Positions 46,761 through 56,011 of a stretch of 64,000 nucleotides of DNA are shown in pieces. The DNA lies in the NCBI GenBank assembly GCA_002354335.1, contig DELI01000027.1:1-64000 (forward strand). The letters run 5' to 3'. Below the pieces are notes generated by a model that had not been told where the DNA came from, did not search any database, and saw nothing but the letters and a program-made list of their open reading frames with translations. The position numbers were made by a program, and so were the translations under genes. Position 1 is the first letter of the stretch. Every line of letters begins with the position of its first letter. The stretch is from Sphingobacterium sp. UBA2700. Its GTDB lineage: Bacteria > Bacteroidota > Bacteroidia > Sphingobacteriales > Sphingobacteriaceae.

Positions 46761-47927
46761 CTATTTGCTCAATCTATCTTTTAATCTTTCCATGGCTTGA
46801 TCCAATACCTCAGGTTTAGCACAAAGGCTGATCCGAATATATTGTTCACCTGCAGAGCCGAAAATACCACCAGGAGTAATAAACACCTGCGCATTGTACA
46901 AAACATCGTCGCTTAATGCATACGAGTCGGCGTATTTTGTCGGAACTTTTGCCCATACAAATAATCCCACCTGATTCGTGTCATATGTACAGCCTAAATA
47001 GTCCATAATTTGGTAAACCTTTTCGCGACGTTCCTTATAGCTTTCGTTAAGTTGGGTGTACCATGACTTATCCAGTTGCAATGCTTTTGCCGCAGCAAGT
47101 TGTGTGGCCAGGAACATACCAGAGTCCATATTGCTTTTAAAGCGCAATATCTCGTCTATGCGCTGTTGTTTCGCAGACAGCATACCAATACGCCATCCTG
47201 CCATATTAGATGATTTACTGAGCGAATTCAGCTCAATGGCAACATCTAATGCACCGTCGACCGACAGGATACTTTGCGGCTGATCATTTAGGATAAAACT
47301 ATATGGATTGTCGTGGCAGATCAATATGTTGTGTTTTTTTCCAAATGCAATTACCTTTTCAAAGAAATCTGCGGTAGCCAACGCACCGGTAGGCATATGC
47401 GGGTAATTAATCCACATAAGTTTAACCTTAGAAAGGTCTGTTTTTTCTAAAGCTTCCAAATCTGGTATCCAATTTTCTTCGGCTTTAAGTTCATAAGGCA
47501 CAGTCTCTGCTCCGGCGATGCGAACTGCGCTCGCATAGGCAGGATATCCCGGATTAGGAATCAGAGCTTGGTCACCCTCCTGAAGATAGGTCATACAGAT
47601 ATGCACGATTCCCTCTTTTGAGCCCATTAATGGGAGGATTTCGGTATTAGGATTCAACGAAACGCGATAATATCGATCATACCAATCTGCCATGGCTTGT
47701 CGTAGTGCTGGAGCACCTTTATAACTTTGATAACCATGCGTGTTGGACAATGCTGCCTGTTCCTGTAATACTTGGATTACTTCAGGATGAGGCGGCAAAT
47801 CAGGACTTCCGATACCCAGATTGATCACCTGTGCACCGTTCTTGTTCATCTCGTCGATCTCTCGCAGTTTTTTAGAAAAGTAATACTCTTCCGTATGCTG
47901 GAGACGTTTCGCAACTTCTATTTCCAT
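46761..47927 (-). CDS. class I/II aminotransferase
   Basis: A 388-aa PLP enzyme. The lysine motif SLSKSSNMAGWRIG, the MGSKEGI helix and a C-terminal RISLCA arginine segment are intact. Next to tyrA it likely transaminates an aromatic keto acid, but aspartate- or methionine-type relatives look alike. It should not be given a narrower name without a test. Confidence 0.9.
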   Translation of the reverse strand: MEIEVAKRLQHTEEYYFSKKLREIDEMNKNGAQVINLGIGSPDLPPHPEVIQVLQEQAALSNTHGYQSYKGAPALRQAMADWYDRYYRVSLNPNTEILPLMGSKEGIVHICMTYLQEGDQALIPNPGYPAYASAVRIAGAETVPYELKAEENWIPDLEALEKTDLSKVKLMWINYPHMPTGALATADFFEKVIAFGKKHNILICHDNPYSFILNDQPQSILSVDGALDVAIELNSLSKSSNMAGWRIGMLSAKQQRIDEILRFKSNMDSGMFLATQLAAAKALQLDKSWYTQLNESYKERREKVYQIMDYLGCTYDTNQVGLFVWAKVPTKYADSYALSDDVLYNAQVFITPGGIFGSAGEQYIRISLCAKPEVLDQAMERLKDRLSK

Positions 47928-48261
47928 TTTTACGCTAATTTGGCGTTAAAATTAGGAAATCTTACGGTCAATAAATCATTTCTATTAAATAATTACAGCA
48001 TTTTTGGCCTATTTATTTCAAAATTCCATTTAAAAGCCTTGTCAAATCTTCTATTGCTTATTTTCAAGCGGTTATCGTCATAATTGTCATCATTGTTAGT
48101 TTCTTGTTAATTCCAATTAAAGGACTACTGTTGTTAGTAATTTTAATGTTAAATAACGTAACATATTTAATTAAAGTCTAATGTACACGAGAATACATTG
48201 CTTAAAAATTATTATTTTGGTTAAAAATAAATTTTAAAAGCATAAAAATTAATTAAAAACT
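47928..48261. other. divergent intergenic region
   Basis: Between the aminotransferase and LacI-type genes. It holds an inverted repeat CTAATTT/AAATTAG (about 47935-47958) just upstream of the aminotransferase and AATGTA/TACATT (about 48179-48198) upstream of the regulator, either of which could be an operator. The rest is AT-rich with no ORF of note. Confidence 0.4.
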
Positions 48262-49317
48262 ATGAAAGCTACGGAATTATCTGGCGTCAAAGAAATTGCT
48301 CGGAGGGCTAACGTATCTATCGCCACAGTTGATCGGGTATTGCATAACAGAGTTGGTGTTGCACTCAAGACCAAGGAAAAAATCGAATCGATCATAAAAG
48401 ACATGGATTACAAACCGAATATTCTAGCGAAGCGATTAGCTTCGAAGCGAGTTCATCGTTTTGCTGTACTTATGCCTAGGGAATGTGTCGAAACGGATTA
48501 CTGGCGGGCGCCGCTGTTAGGGATTCAATCGGCATTAAACGAATTAGGGGACTTCGGTGTAGAGCTGACTTACTTCCTATTTGACCGACAGGACGCAGAG
48601 GATTTCAAAGAGATGTCAGAATCGGTTTTAGAAAACGCCATAGATGCCGTTATTGTAGCACCTATTTTTCCGTCGGAAGCGGAACGTTTCGTGAAACGCT
48701 GCGAGGAGAAAAGGATAAAATATCTATTTATAAACAATGATCTGCCGTCATCTCAGCCGCTCAGCTTCATTGGGCCCGACCAATGGCAAACAGGGCGTTT
48801 AGCAGCAAACCTGTGCCAATACATTATACGAAAGGAAGATCGCATTCTAGTATTAAATATTCAGCGGGAATTCAGCAATATCGATCATACGATAAACCGT
48901 CTTGCAGGATTTGAGAGTTTCTTCGCTGAAAGGGAAGCGGGCTGGAATATCCTTAGACTAGATTTAAACGCAGAGAATTACGATATGTTCAAAGTATATT
49001 TCAGTCAGTACTTACAGCAGAATGAGCTGGATGTGATATTTGTGACGAATGCTTGGGTTTATTGGGTGGCCCGCTATTTTGAAGAGCATTCCATCAGCAA
49101 TATCATTCTTATGGGCTATGACTATACTAGCAAAAATATAGATTATGTGGAAAGGGGAGGTATCGACTTCCTGATCTGTCAAAAGCCGCTCGAACTGGGG
49201 TATAAAGCTTTAGCTACATTGTTTGAACATTTTATTTCTAAAAGACCGATCTCTCGCATACAATATATGCCTATCGATATTGTGACGAAGGAGAATTCCA
49301 GTTTGTATAAACATTGA
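48262..49317 (+). CDS. LacI-family transcriptional regulator
   Basis: A 351-aa regulator. The N-terminal helix-turn-helix VKEIARRANVSIATVDRVLHNR and hinge YKPNILAKRLASKR are clear. The C-terminal two-lobed sugar-binding domain has the family-like FIGPDQWQTGRLAA and MGYDYTSKNIDYV. There is no sugar-use gene beside it, so its target operon is probably elsewhere. Ligand unknown. Confidence 0.92.
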   Translation: MKATELSGVKEIARRANVSIATVDRVLHNRVGVALKTKEKIESIIKDMDYKPNILAKRLASKRVHRFAVLMPRECVETDYWRAPLLGIQSALNELGDFGVELTYFLFDRQDAEDFKEMSESVLENAIDAVIVAPIFPSEAERFVKRCEEKRIKYLFINNDLPSSQPLSFIGPDQWQTGRLAANLCQYIIRKEDRILVLNIQREFSNIDHTINRLAGFESFFAEREAGWNILRLDLNAENYDMFKVYFSQYLQQNELDVIFVTNAWVYWVARYFEEHSISNIILMGYDYTSKNIDYVERGGIDFLICQKPLELGYKALATLFEHFISKRPISRIQYMPIDIVTKENSSLYKH

Positions 49318-49489
49318 TTTCACATTGACCGAGGAAGGCTCAGCCGATTCATAATCCCCTATGGCTAAGTTATTTCTCTTTGTTGCAAATTTATGTTAAC
49401 CGATGATCCTAGGACGGAATATTATGACATAAGTTTGCAACAATTTCACCCTATAAAACTCAAAAAACGCCTAAGGTTGCAAAATTTCT

Positions 49490-49497
49490 TACATTTG
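49490..49497 (+). promoter_or_regulatory. exporter gene -7 element
   Basis: TACATTTG, 17 nt before ATG 49515. Confidence 0.55.
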
Positions 49498-49514
49498 TAA
49501 TCTTAGTATTTTGC

Positions 49515-51341
49515 ATGAAGACATACTTTAGATTAATTTCATTCGCGAAGCCTATTGAGAAATACGCCATTCCATACCTTCTCTGCACGGTTATCATGGT
49601 GGTGTTTAGTACCCTCAATCTAGCATTGCTGGCTCCGTTACTCCATACCTTATTTAATTCTCAAGATGCTGTCGTTGAAGTTGTTGAAAAACCAACGGGT
49701 ACATTCGACCTGATGGGCTATTTTAATTACTTCGCCTACGATTTGAACAATAGACTCGGCCCTTACGAAGCGTTGAAATATATCTGTGTCGTAATCGTCG
49801 CATCTGTCTTTATCTCTAATCTATTCCGATACCTCTCGCAAAGGGTTATGGAAAACTTACGAATCCATACCTTATTAAACCTTAGAAAGTCGGTTTTCAA
49901 CAATGTTATGAACCTTCACTTGGGATTCTTTTCCAATCAACGTAAAGGAGATATTATTTCTAAGATCGCATCAGATGTTCAGGTGGTACAGTTCTCAGTG
50001 ACCAGTACGCTGCAGGTAGCTTTTAAAGAGCCCTTACAACTCATCGCTTATATAGTGATGTTGTTTATTATCTCCACTAAACTGACTTTATTTTCTTTAT
50101 TGGTTATTCCGTTCTCAGCCTTCGTTATCTCACGTATCGTTAAAACATTGAAAGCTCAAGCGCAGGAAGGTCAGAAGACCTATGCAAATATGATTACCTA
50201 TTTGGAAGAAGCGCTAAGCGGTGTAAAGATTATCAAATCTTTCAATGCGATAGATTATGTAAAAGCGAAGTTTAATGGAGAGAATGATCGATATGCTACG
50301 ATTATGCGCCGTATGGTTCGCAGACAACAGATGGGATCTCCAGTGTCTGAGTTATTGGGCGTAATCATGGTTGCTATTATCTTATTATATGGTGGACATC
50401 TTGTACTTACTGGAAATGGTGATTTATCGGCATCCGAGTTCATCGCTTATATCGCTATATTCTCGCAGGTAATGCGTCCAGCGAAGGCATTAACAGATGC
50501 TTTCAGTAATATACACAACGGAATTGCTGCTGGCGAACGCGTATTACAGCTTATTGATGAGAAGAACCTAGTAGAAGATAAACCTGACGCTAAAGTCGTT
50601 ACTTCCTTCAATGATAAGATCCAGTTTGATCAGGTTTCTTTCTCTTACGAAGAGAAAGAAGTACTACGCAATATCACTCTCAGCATCCAAAAAGGAGAGA
50701 CCGTGGCACTCGTAGGTCCTTCCGGGGGTGGTAAGTCAACCTTAGTAGATCTTATCCCGCGTTTTATGGATGTTACGGCGGGCAGCATCAAGATGGACGG
50801 TACGGATCTCCGCGACCTGAACCAAGACTCTTTAAGACATTTAATTGGCGTAGTAAACCAAGAATCTATACTTTTCAACGATACGATATTCAACAATATC
50901 GCTTTTGCCAATACGGAGGCAAGCGAAGAAGATGTGATCAAGGCAGCAAAAATTGCCAATGCGCATGAATTCATCATGGCAACAGAGGAAGGTTATCAGA
51001 CGAATATTGGCGACAGAGGCTCTAAGCTTTCCGGCGGTCAGAGACAGCGTATCTGTATTGCGCGTGCGGTTCTTAAGAACCCACCGATTATGCTCTTGGA
51101 CGAGGCTACATCTGCCTTAGATACCGAATCTGAACGTTTAGTACAGGACTCCCTGTATAAACTGATGGAAAACAGAACGACAGTAGTCATTGCGCATCGA
51201 TTGAGCACCATCCAAAATGCAGACAAAATTATTGTATTGGAAGGTGGAAGAATTGCAGAAACAGGCTCACATTTTGAGCTGATTGCGCAGAATGGATTAT
51301 ATAAGCGACTGATTGATATGCAGCAATTTGCTGAGGCTTAA
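49515..51341 (+). CDS. MsbA-type ABC exporter
   Basis: A 608-aa half-transporter: six-helix membrane domain (about 15-330) fused to an ATPase domain. Walker A GPSGGGKST, signature SGGQRQRICIARA, Walker B IMLLDEATSALD and H-loop IAHRLST are intact. It works as a homodimer; lipid or lipid A-core export is the likely role by family, substrate unproven. Confidence 0.93.
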   Translation: MKTYFRLISFAKPIEKYAIPYLLCTVIMVVFSTLNLALLAPLLHTLFNSQDAVVEVVEKPTGTFDLMGYFNYFAYDLNNRLGPYEALKYICVVIVASVFISNLFRYLSQRVMENLRIHTLLNLRKSVFNNVMNLHLGFFSNQRKGDIISKIASDVQVVQFSVTSTLQVAFKEPLQLIAYIVMLFIISTKLTLFSLLVIPFSAFVISRIVKTLKAQAQEGQKTYANMITYLEEALSGVKIIKSFNAIDYVKAKFNGENDRYATIMRRMVRRQQMGSPVSELLGVIMVAIILLYGGHLVLTGNGDLSASEFIAYIAIFSQVMRPAKALTDAFSNIHNGIAAGERVLQLIDEKNLVEDKPDAKVVTSFNDKIQFDQVSFSYEEKEVLRNITLSIQKGETVALVGPSGGGKSTLVDLIPRFMDVTAGSIKMDGTDLRDLNQDSLRHLIGVVNQESILFNDTIFNNIAFANTEASEEDVIKAAKIANAHEFIMATEEGYQTNIGDRGSKLSGGQRQRICIARAVLKNPPIMLLDEATSALDTESERLVQDSLYKLMENRTTVVIAHRLSTIQNADKIIVLEGGRIAETGSHFELIAQNGLYKRLIDMQQFAEA

Positions 51342-51377
51342 CGGCTTAAGTCAATCGCTTTTTAGGGTAGGTTTTGC

Positions 51378-51385
51378 TACATTTG
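51378..51385 (+). promoter_or_regulatory. mqnE -7 element
   Basis: TACATTTG just downstream of the TTG at 51374 that opens the ORF. It supports ATG 51404 as the start. Confidence 0.55.
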
Positions 51386-51403
51386 TATTGTAAGGACTGC
51401 GAA

Positions 51404-52600
51404 ATGGAATCAACACAGAAGCTATCGTTTTTATTGAACGATAAAAATTTATCAGAAGAACTAAAAAGTATTGCGCAGAAGGTTTTAAACGACCAGCGTA
51501 TCACCTTTGACGAAGGAGTTTATCTTTACGAACATGCGGAATTAGGATACCTTGGCGTATTAGCTAATTATATCCGTGAGAAAAAGCATGGTGACATCAC
51601 TTATTTCAATCGTAATTTTCATATTGAACCAACGAACGTATGTGTCTACGACTGTAAGTTCTGCTCTTATTCAAGATTGATTAAGAATAGAGACGATGGT
51701 TGGGAGATGGATGTGGACGGTATGATGGACATCGTACGTAAATACGACAATGAGCCAGTAACCGAAGTACACATCACTGGGGGAGTTGTTCCTAAGCAAA
51801 ACTTAGCGTTCTATGCCGAGTTTTTTAAACGTTGTAAGGAACATAGACCCGAATTACATATTAAAGGACTAACGCCGGTAGAGTATTATTATATCTTCAA
51901 GAAAGCAAAGCTTAGCCATTATGAAGGCATGAAATACCTGCAATCATGCGGTTTAGATTCTATGCCAGGCGGCGGAGCAGAAATCTTCCACCCGGAAGTG
52001 CGCGAAAAAATTGCCCACGATAAGTGTACTGCTGAGCAATGGTTAGATATCCATGAGCAAGCACACAAGTTGGGTATGCATACAAATGCAACCATGCTCT
52101 ACGGACATATCGAAGAGTTCTGGCATCGGGTAGATCATATGGAGCGCTTAAGAAATCTACAAGATAAAACCGGCGGATTCCAAACATTCATCCCATTGAA
52201 GTTTAGAAATAAAGATAACCAGATGGAGAATGTTCCGGAGGTATCTGTTGTTGAGGATTTACGTAATTATGCGATTGCGCGTATCTATATGGATAACTTC
52301 CCGCATATCAAGGCCTATTGGGCAATGATCTCCAGAAATACAGCTCAGCTGTCATTAGCATTCGGTGTGGATGATATTGATGGAACTTTAGACGATACCA
52401 CAAAGATCTATAGTATGGCGGGTGCCGAAGAGCAAAACCCGGCTATGTCTACTAAGGAATTGGTGGAATTGATCAAACATGTTGGTCGTCATCCTATCGA
52501 ACGTGATACCTTATACAACGTCGTTACAGACTATAATGAGGTTCAGTTTGAAGAGGAAAATCCTAAAAAGCAGTATTATTCTTTACCAGTAGTCAATTAA
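51404..52600 (+). CDS. mqnE: aminofutalosine synthase
   Basis: Radical SAM enzyme of the futalosine menaquinone route, joining the mqnA product to an adenosyl radical. The cluster CVYDCKFCSYS supplies Cys80, Cys84 and Cys87 for the 4Fe-4S centre. 398 aa from ATG 51404 fits the family; an upstream TTG (51374) would place the promoter inside the gene. A phosphatase gene and mqnA follow on the same strand. Confidence 0.94.
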   Translation: MESTQKLSFLLNDKNLSEELKSIAQKVLNDQRITFDEGVYLYEHAELGYLGVLANYIREKKHGDITYFNRNFHIEPTNVCVYDCKFCSYSRLIKNRDDGWEMDVDGMMDIVRKYDNEPVTEVHITGGVVPKQNLAFYAEFFKRCKEHRPELHIKGLTPVEYYYIFKKAKLSHYEGMKYLQSCGLDSMPGGGAEIFHPEVREKIAHDKCTAEQWLDIHEQAHKLGMHTNATMLYGHIEEFWHRVDHMERLRNLQDKTGGFQTFIPLKFRNKDNQMENVPEVSVVEDLRNYAIARIYMDNFPHIKAYWAMISRNTAQLSLAFGVDDIDGTLDDTTKIYSMAGAEEQNPAMSTKELVELIKHVGRHPIERDTLYNVVTDYNEVQFEEENPKKQYYSLPVVN

Positions 52601-52680
52601 AAAGACTTTCATATTTCCATTGAAACAGCTACGAGGGTGAAAACTCTTGATAGCCATTGAAAACAGAAATTTTTAGAAAA
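52598..52680. repeat. family-2 repeat after mqnE
   Basis: Begins at the mqnE stop codon and aligns to 45244-45309 over the first 66 nt. Its second half (CTTGATAGCCATTGAAAACAG) resembles 36611-36655 and, in inverse, 43939-43975. No T-tract. Confidence 0.6.
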
Positions 52681-52690
52681 AGGGGTAGGA

Positions 52691-53323
52691 TTGAAAAAGA
52701 CCATATATTTCATAAGACACGGGCAAACAGATTTAAATTTAAAGGGAATAGTGCAAGGCAGAGGTGTTAATTCGCCGCTCAATGAAAATGGTATATTGCA
52801 GGCCCAAGCTTTCTACGAAGCTTATAAACATATTCCTTTCGATAAAATATACGCATCCACTTTATTGAGAACCCATCAGACTGTCGCACCTTTTGTGGCA
52901 CAGGGAATCCCGATGGAAGAGCTGGAAGGGTTGGACGAGATTTCATGGGGTATTTATGAAGGGCAGGAGCAAACCGAAGATATCCTCAAAGGCTTCGAAG
53001 AGGTTGTAGGCTCCTGGCGTAATAATGACCTCGATCTTGCTATCGTTGATGGTGAGTCGCCGAACAGCTTAGTCCTTCGTCAGAAGGAAGCCATCGCTCA
53101 CATCCTTGCAAATAAAGAGGAAGAAACCGTATTAGTTTGTATGCACGGACGTGCGATGCGGATTATGCTATGCCATCTAACGAATGTGCCGGTTTGCAAC
53201 ATGGACGACTTCCCGCATACCAACACCGCGCTTTATGTTCTTGAGTATGAGGATAATGAATTCAGCATTGTAGACTACTACAATACCAAGCATTTAGAAA
53301 ATTTAATGAATGAAAAAAATTAG
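52691..53323 (+). CDS. histidine phosphatase family protein
   Basis: A 210-aa phosphoglycerate-mutase-like phosphatase. The catalytic motif IRHGQTDLNLKG is near the N-terminus, with Arg/His partners in RTHQTV and CMHGRAMR. It starts at TTG 52691, as no ATG is near. It sits between mqnE and mqnA and overlaps mqnA by 14 bp, so the three are probably one transcript. A role in menaquinone synthesis is suggestive only. Confidence 0.88.
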   Translation: MKKTIYFIRHGQTDLNLKGIVQGRGVNSPLNENGILQAQAFYEAYKHIPFDKIYASTLLRTHQTVAPFVAQGIPMEELEGLDEISWGIYEGQEQTEDILKGFEEVVGSWRNNDLDLAIVDGESPNSLVLRQKEAIAHILANKEEETVLVCMHGRAMRIMLCHLTNVPVCNMDDFPHTNTALYVLEYEDNEFSIVDYYNTKHLENLMNEKN

Positions 53324-54032
53324 AGTATCTGCCGTTTCTTATACCAACACGTTGCCATTTTTGCAAGGTATCAGGAACTCAGATGTGATTAATGATATTG
53401 ATCTTTCTGTTGACTATCCGAGCGAATGTGCTCGTAAAGTTATGGAAGACGAAGCTGATATGGGTATTATACCTGTCGCAGCGCTTGCGAGCATGTCCAA
53501 CTATTACATTATTGGCGACTACTGCATCGGCACGAAAAACTATGTCGATTCGGTTTTTATTTTCTCCAATAAACCCATTGAAGAGATTAAAACTCTTTTG
53601 TTGGACAAGCAATCCAAAACTTCCAACGGATTGGCGCGCATCTTATTGCAACGTTATTGGAAGCGAAACGATGTTGAAATCTTAACGGAAGGTGAAGCCG
53701 ACGCTCATGTATTGATCGGCGATCGCACATTCGGCAAAAAAGAAGAGGTGCCCTACGTCTACGACCTAGGCCATTACTGGCATGAATTGACCGGCCTGCC
53801 ATTCGCATTTGCCGTATGGGTAGCCAACAAAGAACTACCAGAATCCTTCTGCAAGAAATTCAATGCCGCACTAGCCGACGGAGTCTCGAGACCCGACGAC
53901 GTCATCGACGGATTGCCAGTATACCCCAACTTCGATTACCATACCTATCTCAATGAAAACCTCGATTTTCATCTAGACGCAGATAAAAGAAAAGCATTGG
54001 AGCTTTATTTGGAATGGTTCGATAGTATTTAG
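53310..54032 (+). CDS. mqnA: chorismate dehydratase
   Basis: First enzyme of the futalosine pathway, converting chorismate to 3-enolpyruvoylbenzoate. The opening VSAVSYTNTLPFLQGI, the DMGIIPVAAL segment and YDLGHYWHELTGLPFAFAVWV match the family, a periplasmic-binding-protein-like fold. 240 aa is in range. The last residues, SI, and the stop codon are encoded by the first units of repeat element E. Confidence 0.93.
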   Translation: MKKIRVSAVSYTNTLPFLQGIRNSDVINDIDLSVDYPSECARKVMEDEADMGIIPVAALASMSNYYIIGDYCIGTKNYVDSVFIFSNKPIEEIKTLLLDKQSKTSNGLARILLQRYWKRNDVEILTEGEADAHVLIGDRTFGKKEEVPYVYDLGHYWHELTGLPFAFAVWVANKELPESFCKKFNAALADGVSRPDDVIDGLPVYPNFDYHTYLNENLDFHLDADKRKALELYLEWFDSI

Positions 54033-54205
54033 TAGTTAGTAGTTAGTAGTTAGATATAAGATATTAGACATTAGATTTAAGACATTAGATGTATAATGCT
54101 CTTCGTAACTCTAGAATGATAAGAGTTAAGCAGTTATACTTGCCATATTCGGCGCAAAAAGTCTAATATCTAATGTCTTAAATCTAAAATCTAATCTAAA
54201 TACTA
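54023..54205. repeat. stop-to-stop heptamer inverted repeat, element E
   Basis: Ten contiguous 7-bp units run from 54023 to 54092 (TAGTATT, three TAGTAGT, then TAGATAT-type). The opposite arm ends with AATACTA (54199-54205) and carries the inverse TAGATTT/AAGACAT units (54162-54198). The mqnA stop TAG is 54030-54032 and the DUF423 stop TAG is 54196-54198, both inside the arrays. The middle (54093-54161) shows nothing I recognise. Confidence 0.85.
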
Positions 54206-54570
54206 TTCAAAAGAATCATAACCCACCCTACGATCATCAGCAATCCGCCGATGGGGGTGATGGGACCTAAGAACCTTAGGTTTACTTTCCAGACGTCTTT
54301 GAAGCTTAGGAAGTAAATGCTGCCGGAGAATAAGATACATCCGGAGAGGATTCCAAATACGGCCCAATTGTCGCTGGTACTGGAAAAATCCATGTTGTAT
54401 CCTATAATCAATAGCGTAATCGCGGCGTACATCTGATAGCGTACGCCGACTTCGAAAGAACTTAATCTTTCTTCGGATAGTATCTTCTTAAAAGCGTGCG
54501 CTCCGAATGCACCTAGAATGATAGCAAGTATACCTAGTATCGAGCCAGCGATTAATGCGAGTTGATTCAC
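54196..54570 (-). CDS. DUF423 membrane protein
   Basis: A 124-aa protein with four hydrophobic helices and the family motif AIILGAFGAHAFKK near residue 16-29. Similar to YgdD of E. coli; function unknown. It lies directly after the rhodanese-thioredoxin gene (1 bp overlap). Its C-terminal NSI and stop lie in repeat element E. Confidence 0.92.
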   Translation of the reverse strand: MNQLALIAGSILGILAIILGAFGAHAFKKILSEERLSSFEVGVRYQMYAAITLLIIGYNMDFSSTSDNWAVFGILSGCILFSGSIYFLSFKDVWKVNLRFLGPITPIGGLLMIVGWVMILLNSI

Positions 54571-55271
54571 TACTTGTTTGCCTTTTTAACCTGCGCTACG
54601 ATCTCCGCTTCTGTTGCCAGACCCGTTTTATCCCATACTAGCTTACCGTTCTTATAAAGCTTTATTTGAGGTATAGCGGAAACCTTTAATGTTTTGGCTA
54701 ATTCTTTATTCTTGTCAGCATCGATTCTAACCAGCTTCACCTGGTCGCTGTGTTTTTTTTCAACATCCAGTAGAATCGGTTTCAACTGCTGGCATGGAGC
54801 ACACCAAACCGCCGAGAAGTTAACAAGAACTACTTTAGAAGAATTTACTACATGGTCATAATCTGCTTTCGACATTCCTGCAGATTCCTTCGCACTACTC
54901 GTTTTTATCTCTGGTTTCTCTGCTTTTCGCCAATCCATCATCCCGCCAGAATAGTCATAAACGGTATATCCTTCTTTAGTTAAAAACTCGGATGCTTGTT
55001 TGCTGCGACCACCACCTAAACAATAGATGTAAACTGGTCGATCTTTTTTCAGATTTGCCAATTGTTGTTTAAAGTTTTCCTGATCCTTCCAGTCAACATT
55101 TACCGCATTAGGAATATGTCCTTCAGAAAATTCTTGGGGCGTACGAACGTCCCACAATTGTGTTTGTGGTTTCGCGATCGCCTTCTCCATCTCTTCGGCG
55201 CTAACTTTTGTTTGCGCCATTCCGAAATGTGCAGATGCCAATAAACCAATGATGAACAATGCTCTCTTCAT
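54570..55271 (-). CDS. secreted rhodanese-thioredoxin fusion
   Basis: A 233-aa protein with a signal peptide (1-19). The rhodanese domain has WDVRTPQEFSEGHIPNAVNV and active-site CLGGGRSKQ. The second domain is thioredoxin-like with WCAPCQQLKP. The pair suggests periplasmic sulfur or disulfide handling. It is translationally coupled to DUF423. Exact substrate unknown. Confidence 0.9.
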   Translation of the reverse strand: MKRALFIIGLLASAHFGMAQTKVSAEEMEKAIAKPQTQLWDVRTPQEFSEGHIPNAVNVDWKDQENFKQQLANLKKDRPVYIYCLGGGRSKQASEFLTKEGYTVYDYSGGMMDWRKAEKPEIKTSSAKESAGMSKADYDHVVNSSKVVLVNFSAVWCAPCQQLKPILLDVEKKHSDQVKLVRIDADKNKELAKTLKVSAIPQIKLYKNGKLVWDKTGLATEAEIVAQVKKANK

Positions 55272-55294
55272 ATCTTTTTATTTATTGGGACAAA

Positions 55295-55870
55295 TTATCC
55301 CTTTCTCAAATACTTCGTAAGTATAACGATGGTTTGCCCTTCAACCTTGCCTTCAATTTGCTCGGTATTGTCAGGAACAAGTCTAATATTCTTTACTACG
55401 GTACCTAATTTCGCCGAAATGCTGGAACCTTTCACATCTAAAGTTTTTATCAATACTACAGTATCACCTTCAAATAACCGTGTACCGTTGGAATCTTGAT
55501 GAAACTCTACATTAGCCTCTGCCTCATGGTCTCCAGTTTTCTTCGCCCAAGCAATAGCATCATCATCGAGGTATAAAATATCTAAATTATTGGCTGCCCA
55601 TGCTTCGTTACGCAAACGGCTAAGCATACGCCAAGCTACAACCTGTACCGGCAAATAAGGTGACCACATTGTGTCGCCTAGAACTTTCCAGTGCTCAGGA
55701 TCAATCTGTTCCGTTTTTTCAATCTGTCCTTTGCAAACAGAACATACTAAAATGCTGTTATCTTGATTAGGGATTTCCACCGGTGGGACTTCATAAACGG
55801 AGAGTTCTTGAGTAGAGTTGCACAATTCACACTTGTTTTCACTTCTACTTTTTAATTCATCTACTAACAT
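55295..55870 (-). CDS. PhnA-like zinc-ribbon protein
   Basis: A 191-aa protein: N-terminal zinc ribbon with two pairs CELC and CSVC, then the PhnA C-terminal domain (FEGDTVVLIKTLDVKGSS). PhnA is named after phosphonate use in E. coli, but no phosphonate genes are here, so its role is open. It has its own promoter. Confidence 0.88.
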   Translation of the reverse strand: MLVDELKSRSENKCELCNSTQELSVYEVPPVEIPNQDNSILVCSVCKGQIEKTEQIDPEHWKVLGDTMWSPYLPVQVVAWRMLSRLRNEAWAANNLDILYLDDDAIAWAKKTGDHEAEANVEFHQDSNGTRLFEGDTVVLIKTLDVKGSSISAKLGTVVKNIRLVPDNTEQIEGKVEGQTIVILTKYLRKG

Positions 55871-55895
55871 AAATAAGGGTAATAAGTATTTGTTT

Positions 55896-55903
55896 CAAAG
55901 ATA
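55896..55903 (-). promoter_or_regulatory. phnA-like gene -7 element
   Basis: TATCTTTG on the minus strand, 25 nt before the ATG. Confidence 0.5.
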
Positions 55904-56011
55904 AGCATTTTAAATGAGGGGAATGTATATTACCTTAGTGTAGGGAATTGTGGTTGTGGCAAAGAATTTGTATAGGAAGAAAAACAAACTGTAAAATATA
56001 AATTTATACTT

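Noticed and set aside
55295..55870. Phosphonate degradation locus based on PhnA
   Set aside because: Only the zinc-ribbon PhnA-like protein is present; no C-P lyase or phosphonatase genes are in the window.
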